NCBI GenBank assembly: GCA_015478645.1 | Contig: JADMIL010000029.1 | Span: 1 to 38,457 of the forward strand | Length of the DNA stretch: 38,457 nt | Reading direction: 5' to 3' | Source of the DNA: Candidatus Binataceae bacterium | Lineage (GTDB): Bacteria; Desulfobacterota; Binatia; Binatales; Binataceae | Shown: piece by piece, positions 32,817 through 38,457 of the stretch | Position numbering within the stretch: position 1 is the first letter of the stretch | How the letters are laid out: the number at the start of each line of letters is the position of its first letter | The notes under the pieces: model-generated | Told to the model about the DNA's origin: nothing | What the model saw: only the letters and a program-made list of their open reading frames with translations | Databases searched by the model: none | Translations under genes and position numbers: made by a program

Positions 32817-33586
32817 TGAAAAAAATCGTCGCCGCTTCCGCGGCTTTCCTGCTGCTCGCCGCTTTCGGCGCCGCCCACGCGGGCGTCGTCGTCAACGAAC
32901 AGGAGACCATCGACCAGGGCACCGGCAAGACCGCCACCCGCGAGCGCACCGTGATGATCCAGGGCAACAAGCAGAAGATGGTCACCGAACGCGCCGAGGT
33001 CGTCACCGATCTCGACAAGGGCATGATGTACCTGATGAATCCGGCCAAGAAGGTCTACCTCGAGATGCCCTTCCCGCCGACCGGCCCGATGGCCAAGATG
33101 ATGTCGCAGCGCATGTCCTCGCTGAACTTCAAGAAAAGCGGACCGGCCAAAACCGTCGCGGGCTACGCGTGCCAGCAGTACGCCGGCGCCGGCTCGATGA
33201 TGGGCAATCAGTATTCCGTCAATGGCTGCTTTTCGACCAAGGCCCCGGGCGCCCGCGACTTCGACCGTTTCCAGAAGGCGATGGCCGCCAAGGTCAAAGG
33301 CACCCCGATGGAGATGCAGGGTCAGGTGCCCGACGGCATCCCGATGCAGCTCGACTCGACCACCAAGGTGACCAACTTCACGATGCCCGGGATGACGCCC
33401 GACCAGGCCGCGAAGATCAAGCAGATGCTCGCCAATCGGCCGCCGGTCGTGAGCAAGACCGTGGTTACCGCGATCACTTCCAAGACCTTGCCGGACGCTA
33501 CCTTCGTGGTCCCAGCCGGCTACACCAAGCAAGACTTGCCGCAGCAGGGTCCGACCGGCGCTCCGGCGCCCGCGCCCGCGAACTAA
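32816..33586 (+). CDS. Secreted DUF4412-type protein
   Basis: A 256-residue exported protein with a clear Sec signal (basic MKK, hydrophobic core, cleavage after AHA at residue 22). The mature part has the DUF4412 pattern: strands around VMIQGNKQKMVTE, TDLDKGMMYLMNPAKKVYLEMP, one potential disulfide pair in GYACQQYAG and NGCFST, and many methionines. Function unknown; DUF4412 resembles LolA-like lipid-binding folds in some predictions, which I recall but cannot check. AGGAGGG lies eight bases upstream, inside the flippase-like gene, and the start overlaps that gene's stop. Coupling suggests a shared envelope or lipid-handling task. C-terminus is Pro/Ala-rich. Confidence 0.8.
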   Translation: MKKIVAASAAFLLLAAFGAAHAGVVVNEQETIDQGTGKTATRERTVMIQGNKQKMVTERAEVVTDLDKGMMYLMNPAKKVYLEMPFPPTGPMAKMMSQRMSSLNFKKSGPAKTVAGYACQQYAGAGSMMGNQYSVNGCFSTKAPGARDFDRFQKAMAAKVKGTPMEMQGQVPDGIPMQLDSTTKVTNFTMPGMTPDQAAKIKQMLANRPPVVSKTVVTAITSKTLPDATFVVPAGYTKQDLPQQGPTGAPAPAPAN

Positions 33587-33627
33587 TCTCGCGATCGCGC
33601 ACCGCACATAGCGGATAAAATTGCAAA

Positions 33628-33655
33628 GGCCGGACGCGCACCAACGCGTCCGGCC
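33628..33655. terminator. Bidirectional terminator, strongest on minus strand
   Basis: Perfect 11-pair stem GGCCGGACGCG / CGCGTCCGGCC with loop CACCAA. On the minus strand it is followed by TTTGCAATTTTA, a reasonable U-rich tail, so it terminates the ferritin-like gene; it also lies 41 bases after the DUF4412 stop. Confidence 0.75.
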
Positions 33656-33717
33656 TCTCAATTGGTCACGGCTCGCACGCCTCGGGCGCGCATCCGCCGT
33701 CCCGATCGATACCCGTG

Positions 33718-34371
33718 CTACATCGCGTCGGCCTGGGCGACGCTCGCCGCCGGCGCATTGAGCGCCGCGCACGAGGCATTCAGCCAGGTGCCGCTCGAAA
33801 TCTCGTCCTGCACGAACAGTTTGATCACCTCTTTGGTTTCGACGTCTTCCGTGATCCGTTCGGCGAACTCGCTGATCGCCTGGAAAAACACCACCGGATC
33901 CGCCACCAGCTTGTGATGCACCAGCAGCTTCTCGGTGTCCTTCAGGTTCGGATCCGACATCGCTTCCTTGAACTTGCGCCCGTCTTCGTTAACCGGCGCG
34001 CTGGGCTTGGCGCCCAATTCACGCAGCCGATTCTTGAAGATGCGCGCGTGATAGGCCTCGCGCTCCGCAATCATCTTGATCCCGCTGCGGATACACTCGG
34101 TCGTGCACAGCTTGGCCCAGTTCTCGAACGTCGCCGCGCCGTTCGACTCGGCCGCGTACGCCCGGTCGAGGAAGCTGATCACCGCTTCGCGCTCCGACCC
34201 GTAGTTCTTGCCGAACGCGCGAAAACCCCCGCTCGCGCCATTGGCGCCGTTGGCCCCATTGTGGCCGGCACCGTGCTCGAGCTCGGCCATCTCGCCCTCG
34301 AAGGCCTTCTCGCTGATGATGCCCGCGCGGAATGCGCGCAGCAGTTGCTTGAATTCAAAATCCCGATTCAT
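33718..34371 (-). CDS. Ferritin-like domain protein
   Basis: A 217-residue helical protein. Glu105-x-x-His108 (AEREAYHAR) and acidic positions in helices near 75, 168-175 and 189-190 fit a ferritin-like four-helix bundle, so a di-metal site is plausible. Residues 34-48 form a Gly-Ala-Asn linker (GANGANGA) between a short N-terminal helix pair and the bundle. No clear orthologue recognised; peroxidase, desaturase-like or storage roles are possible. GGAGGG eight bases before the ATG supports the start. Flanked by a good terminator downstream and by a divergent epoxide hydrolase gene upstream. Confidence 0.75.
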   Translation of the reverse strand: MNRDFEFKQLLRAFRAGIISEKAFEGEMAELEHGAGHNGANGANGASGGFRAFGKNYGSEREAVISFLDRAYAAESNGAATFENWAKLCTTECIRSGIKMIAEREAYHARIFKNRLRELGAKPSAPVNEDGRKFKEAMSDPNLKDTEKLLVHHKLVADPVVFFQAISEFAERITEDVETKEVIKLFVQDEISSGTWLNASCAALNAPAASVAQADAM

Positions 34372-34519
34372 ATTCGCTGCCCTCCACCGGCCGAAATGGC
34401 CCTCTGGTAGGACGGACGCTACTTGCGCTTGCGCCCGTCTGTCAATCGGGCAAAACTGGCTCCATCCGGCGCCAATTCGAGCCGATCACCGGCCAGCGCC
34501 GCCCCGCAAGGTCAGTTCC

Positions 34520-35482
34520 ATGAGCGAAATCGTCCATAAATTCGTCCACACCAACGGCCTCAGGATGCACGTGGCCGAGGCCGGCACGGGCTTCCCGGTC
34601 CTGATGTGCCACGGCTTTCCCGAGCTCTGGTACTCATGGCGCCATCAGATAAAAGCCTTGGCCGACGCCGGCTTCCGCGCGATCGCCCCCGACCAGCGCG
34701 GCTACGGCGAGACCGACGCGCCCGCCGCGCTCGAGGCCTATACCCAGCGTCACCTGGTCGATGATCTCACCGGAATGCTCGACGCGCTCGGCATCGACCG
34801 ATGCGTCATTATCGGCCACGATTGGGGCGGCGCGGTCGCCTGGAACGCCGCGATGATGGCGCCCGATCGCATCGCCCGCGTAATCGGCCTCAACACCCCG
34901 TTCTTCGCCCGCGCGCCGCTCAAGCCGACCGATCTGATGCGCTTGATCGCCCAGGGCAATTTCCACTACATGCTCTATTTTCAGGAGCCCGGCGTCGCCG
35001 AGACCGAGCTCGAACGCGACGTCGCGCGCTCGCTGCGCGGTTTTTACCAGGAGCCCACCGGCGACGGCGCCCTGTCGGCCGTCAGTTCCGCGCCGCCCGG
35101 CGTATGGGGTCCGGCCGGCGGCGGCATCCTCGACCGCCTGCCCGATCGGCCCCACGGCAAATTTCTCACCGATGACGATTTTGCGGTCTTCGTCCGCGCC
35201 TTCACCCGCACCGGCTTTCGCGGCGGCCTCAACTGGTACCGCAATATCGATCGCAGTTGGGAGGAGAGCGCCGGCCTCGTCCAGCGCGTCGATCAACCCG
35301 CCCTGATGATCACCGCGGAACTCGATCCGGTGTTGCGGCCCGAACTCGCGGCCGGGATGGAACAATGGGTGCCCAATCTCCAGCGCGTCAATATCAAAGG
35401 CGCGGGCCATTGGACCCAGCAGGAGAAGCCCGCCGAGGTCAACGCCGCGATTCTCGCGTTCCTCTCCGATTTGAAAAAATAA
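34520..35482 (+). CDS. Alpha/beta-fold epoxide hydrolase
   Basis: Opens epoxides by a covalent ester mechanism. The 320-residue protein has the HGFPE oxyanion motif (31-35), nucleophile Asp101 in GHDWGG, lid tyrosines Tyr153 (YMLYFQ) and Tyr240 (NWYRN), acid Asp269 (ELDPVL) and base His297 (GAGHWTQQEKP): the complete soluble epoxide hydrolase set. The nucleophile Asp rather than Ser excludes ordinary esterases; haloalkane dehalogenase is less likely because both lid tyrosines are present. ATG at 34520 begins the native N-terminus. Neighbours are unrelated, and physiological substrate is unknown. Confidence 0.93.
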   Translation: MSEIVHKFVHTNGLRMHVAEAGTGFPVLMCHGFPELWYSWRHQIKALADAGFRAIAPDQRGYGETDAPAALEAYTQRHLVDDLTGMLDALGIDRCVIIGHDWGGAVAWNAAMMAPDRIARVIGLNTPFFARAPLKPTDLMRLIAQGNFHYMLYFQEPGVAETELERDVARSLRGFYQEPTGDGALSAVSSAPPGVWGPAGGGILDRLPDRPHGKFLTDDDFAVFVRAFTRTGFRGGLNWYRNIDRSWEESAGLVQRVDQPALMITAELDPVLRPELAAGMEQWVPNLQRVNIKGAGHWTQQEKPAEVNAAILAFLSDLKK

Positions 35483-35501
35483 CCGGCGCACCCGCCGCCC
35501 A

Positions 35502-36179
35502 TCACCAGAGGCCGGGAATCAAGCGGTAGCTGACCTTCGCCGCATATTCGGCATAGCCTTCGAGCTCCCGCTGCAACATCCGATCTTCCAGGCTCGTGCG
35601 CACGACCAGCAGCGCCATTATAATCGCCGCAACAATCAGCCCATACCATGAGCCCAGCAGTAGCGTTACGCCCGGAAAGAAGATCATCACGCTGGCGTAC
35701 AGCGGATGCCGCACGATTCCGTACGGGCCCGACGCGATCACCTGATGGCCGCGCTCACGCTGAATTCTGACCACCGGCGCGAGGTAGGTGTTTTCGCGAA
35801 ACACCCGGTAGCAGAGGCCCAACGAAACGATTATCGCGACGCCGCCGATCCATTGGAGCCACGCCGGCACCGCCGACCATCGATAGCGCCGCGCATCGAT
35901 CGCCATCAGCGGCAGCCATCCGATGAACAGGGCGGTGAAAGTCGCCATCAGGACTTGGTCCCAGCGCTGCTGCCCGCGCTGGATCGGCAGCTTCAGCCGT
36001 TCCGCCAGCAGCGCCGGATCGTTGCGCGCGATTATCCAGGTCATCGCGACACTAAAGCCGAACAGGATTGTGAGGAAGGCCCACGCGCCCGGCCACGCGA
36101 TCGTGCCCGCCGCGCCGAACAGCAGCACGGCGAACACCGCTATCTCCGCGATCGTGGCGAGCAGCCCCTTGACGCGCAT
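35502..36179 (-). CDS. ICMT/PEMT-like membrane methyltransferase family protein
   Basis: Integral membrane protein of 225 residues with about five hydrophobic segments. The C-terminal signature ASGPYGIVRHPLYAS followed by a hydrophobic helix and RTSLEDRML is that of isoprenylcysteine carboxyl methyltransferase-like and phospholipid methyltransferase families, which bind S-adenosylmethionine at the membrane. Bacterial members often have unknown acceptors. The ATG at 36179 is preferred; a GTG at 36188 would add three residues. Convergent with the epoxide hydrolase gene, 19 bases apart. Confidence 0.82.
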   Translation of the reverse strand: MRVKGLLATIAEIAVFAVLLFGAAGTIAWPGAWAFLTILFGFSVAMTWIIARNDPALLAERLKLPIQRGQQRWDQVLMATFTALFIGWLPLMAIDARRYRWSAVPAWLQWIGGVAIIVSLGLCYRVFRENTYLAPVVRIQRERGHQVIASGPYGIVRHPLYASVMIFFPGVTLLLGSWYGLIVAAIIMALLVVRTSLEDRMLQRELEGYAEYAAKVSYRLIPGLW

Positions 36180-36188
36180 CGCCCGCAC

Positions 36189-36420
36189 CCGTGCTATTGG
36201 TAATTACTTGTCAACCTTGGAACCTGTCCTTTGGCCGAGCGTCGCGAGCATCGGTCATGACGGGTTTTCACAGGGCGCAGCCCGCATCCTTAGCCAACGG
36301 GAAGTCTGCAACCTCGTAAGTTTCAGAAATGTATAAGTTTTAAGCTCCTCACCATTTGATGACGCCATCGCGAGGCATGCGGGTGCTGATCATATGCAAG
36401 CCAATTTACAACTCCGCCCG
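36189..36420. other. Intergenic region, AT-richer, no gene recognised
   Basis: 232 bases before a repeat copy, with lower GC than the flanks. No open frame with a ribosome site, tRNA or promoter that I can defend. It might be remnant sequence accompanying the repeat element. Confidence 0.4.
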
Positions 36421-36536
36421 CCAGGGAACCTCTGCACAAGTTAGGTTGTCATTCTGAGCGCAGCGAAGAATCCCGGATCCGGGACCCATGCGCTGCGCTC
36501 AGGGTGACACCAGAGCCTGGTGCAGAGGTTCCCTAG
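36421..36536. mobile_element. MITE-like hairpin element, copy 4 (complete)
   Basis: A 108-bp element (36425-36532) with perfect 13-bp terminal repeats and the central CCCGGATCCGGG. The right flank is CTAG (36533-36536); the left is CCAG (36421-36424), one change from CTAG. Same orientation as the copies at 19428 and 38397. The right CTAG provides the TAG stop of the minus-strand gloB gene. The two arms share GAGCGCAGCG; several differences between them are T against C, which would keep G-U pairs in the transcript of one strand. Confidence 0.85.
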
Positions 36537-37309
36537 AACTTGTCCTTGAGCGCGCGCGTGCTGGCGAAGATCGTGACCGGGTCGTTGCCGATCGACGGAT
36601 CGATCTTTTTGAGACTCGCACGCAACTCGGCGCTCGCGGTGCGCAGAAACGGATTGATCTGCTTCTCCTCGCCAATCGTCGACGGCACCGTGAAGCTGCC
36701 CGCCGCGCGCGCCTTTGACGCCCATTCATGCTTGGCCTTGAGCGCTGCATTATGCGGCTCGAGGGTCAGCGCGAATTGCAGGTTCTTGACCGTGTACTCA
36801 TGCCCGCAGTAGACTCGTGTCGCGTTCGGCAGCGCCGCCAGCCGCGCCAGCGACGCGACCATCGTCTCGGCCTTGCCCTCGAACACCCGGCCGCAGCCCG
36901 CGATAAACATCGTATCGCCGGTGAAGACCGCTTCGAGCTTGGGAAAATAGTATGCGACGTGGCCGTTGGTATGCGCCGGGATGCCGATCACGCGCCCGCT
37001 CAGCGCGCCGACCGTCACCGTGTCGCCATCGGCGATCGGATCGGTCTCGGCCGGAATCCGTCCGCCCTCAGCACGCGCGCCATAGACCCGCAAACCCGGC
37101 ACCGCGCGCACCAGGTCCTCGTTGCCGCCGACGTGATCGTAATGATAGTGCGTCGGCATCACCGCCGTCAGCGTGAGCCCGTGATGCTTAACGGCGTCGA
37201 GCACCTTGCCGGCCTCCGAGCAATCGACCACGCCGCATTCCTTTGAAGCGTCGTCGACCACCAGGTAGGCGTAATTGTCCGCGAGTTGCGGCACCGCGAT
37301 TATCGCCAT
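36533..37309 (-). CDS. gloB: Hydroxyacylglutathione hydrolase (glyoxalase II)
   Basis: Hydrolyses S-lactoylglutathione to lactate in methylglyoxal detoxification. Metallo-beta-lactamase fold with THYHYDH (53-59) as the binuclear metal motif, AHTNGHVAYY, TGDTMFIAGCGR and CGHEY further on; the C-terminal HAGH domain ends RALKDKF, as in E. coli GloB (KKDRF), so the protein is complete. AGGAGG lies five bases before the ATG. Together with the hydroquinone reductase at the other end of the window it implies glutathione use. Its stop codon lies inside the repeat flank CTAG. Confidence 0.95.
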   Translation of the reverse strand: MAIIAVPQLADNYAYLVVDDASKECGVVDCSEAGKVLDAVKHHGLTLTAVMPTHYHYDHVGGNEDLVRAVPGLRVYGARAEGGRIPAETDPIADGDTVTVGALSGRVIGIPAHTNGHVAYYFPKLEAVFTGDTMFIAGCGRVFEGKAETMVASLARLAALPNATRVYCGHEYTVKNLQFALTLEPHNAALKAKHEWASKARAAGSFTVPSTIGEEKQINPFLRTASAELRASLKKIDPSIGNDPVTIFASTRALKDKF

Positions 37310-37414
37310 CGAAGCCTCCTGTCGGGACGCTCCCGCGTCCGCCTCATTTACAATAAATCTCTCTTTCGCCCGCGCCGTTCGCGATGAATCATCCCGGCGA
37401 ATTATCCCAGCGAA

Positions 37415-38185
<771 letters not shown>

Positions 38186-38227
38186 CCGGCTGCGACTCCT
38201 TGACGTTAACTCCGCACGCGGGCGGCC

Positions 38228-38245
38228 GCCGCGATCGATCGCGGC
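38228..38245. promoter_or_regulatory. 18-bp perfect palindrome upstream of fabI
   Basis: GCCGCGATCGATCGCGGC, 43 bases before the fabI ATG on the minus strand. It could be an operator for a dimeric regulator or a leader hairpin. CGATCG-type words are very common in this window, so coincidence is possible. Confidence 0.3.
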
Positions 38246-38396
38246 CGGCCCGTGCGCCGCCGATCATACATCGATCGCCGCGATTATTCCCACTTAACGA
38301 GCCGCGGTTTCTGGCGGAAGTTCACCCCAATGATGAACGCTTTATCGACATGGCGGCATGTAAACTCATGGTCGTTGAGGAAATCGTGAAAGTTGC

Positions 38397-38457
38397 CTAG
38401 GCAACCTCTGCACAAGTTAGGTTGTCATTCTGAGCGCAGCGAAGAATCCCGGATCCG
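38397..38457. mobile_element. MITE-like hairpin element, copy 5, cut by window end
   Basis: CTAG (38397-38400) followed by GCAACCTCTGCAC (one change from the terminal repeat) and the arm with ATTCTGAGCGCAGCGAAGAAT, running into the central CCCGGATCCG where the window ends. About half of the element is present. It lies in the region upstream of fabI. Confidence 0.8.

Overview
This is a GC-rich, densely coding bacterial chromosome segment with about 40 protein genes on both strands. No rRNA, tRNA or CRISPR array was seen. The gene content suggests a Gram-negative aerobe outside the best-studied phyla: F420-type LLM oxidoreductases, MaoC dehydratase pairs, a fused electron-transfer flavoprotein, a class II photolyase, the MEP pathway, FabI and corrinoid uptake. 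A Binatota-like or related deltaproteobacterial lineage is my best guess from memory of such gene sets; no marker gene here proves it.

Layout. 1-3565: minus-strand redox operon (TVP38 membrane protein, MerA-like disulfide reductase, glutathionyl-hydroquinone reductase) behind a good sigma70-like promoter that is divergent from moaB. 3573-6711: molybdopterin genes (moaB and a moaD-moaE fusion), ispH and a deoxynucleoside kinase. 6712-10208: APC transporter with a structured leader, MOSC protein, XRE-cupin regulator. 10210-11290: an AT-richer islet with an orphan gene, a frameshifted small gene and a 43-residue ORF. 11321-16540: pterin dehydratase, a PNPOx-like protein, a two-subunit MaoC dehydratase, a ferritin-like PaaA relative, class II photolyase and a TudS-DUF1722 (RudS-like) desulfidase. 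16661-20208: two tandem LLM oxidoreductases, an SDR and a double EthD protein. 20503-27153: cobalamin-binding protein, NDUFA9-like protein, metallophosphoesterase, HAD hydrolase and a BtuFCD-type ABC operon with ATGA overlaps. 27266-38185: fused ETF beta-alpha, alpha/beta hydrolases, divergent YchF-like NTPase, flippase-like membrane protein plus secreted DUF4412 protein, ferritin-like protein, ICMT-like methyltransferase, GloB and FabI.

The most distinctive feature is a dispersed ~108-bp hairpin element with 13-bp terminal inverted repeats. There are three full copies and two partial copies at the window ends. It is flanked by 4-bp YTAG direct repeats, and in three places the stop codon of a minus-strand gene lies inside the flanking YTAG. 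It behaves like an IS5-type MITE; no transposase is in the window.

Functional themes. Thiol and quinone redox defence: MerA-like protein, hydroquinone reductase, GloB. Light damage: photolyase plus thiouridine desulfidase. Fatty-acid or CoA-ester metabolism: MaoC pair, SDR, ETF, FabI. Corrinoid acquisition: the BtuFCD operon and a separate cytosolic binding protein.
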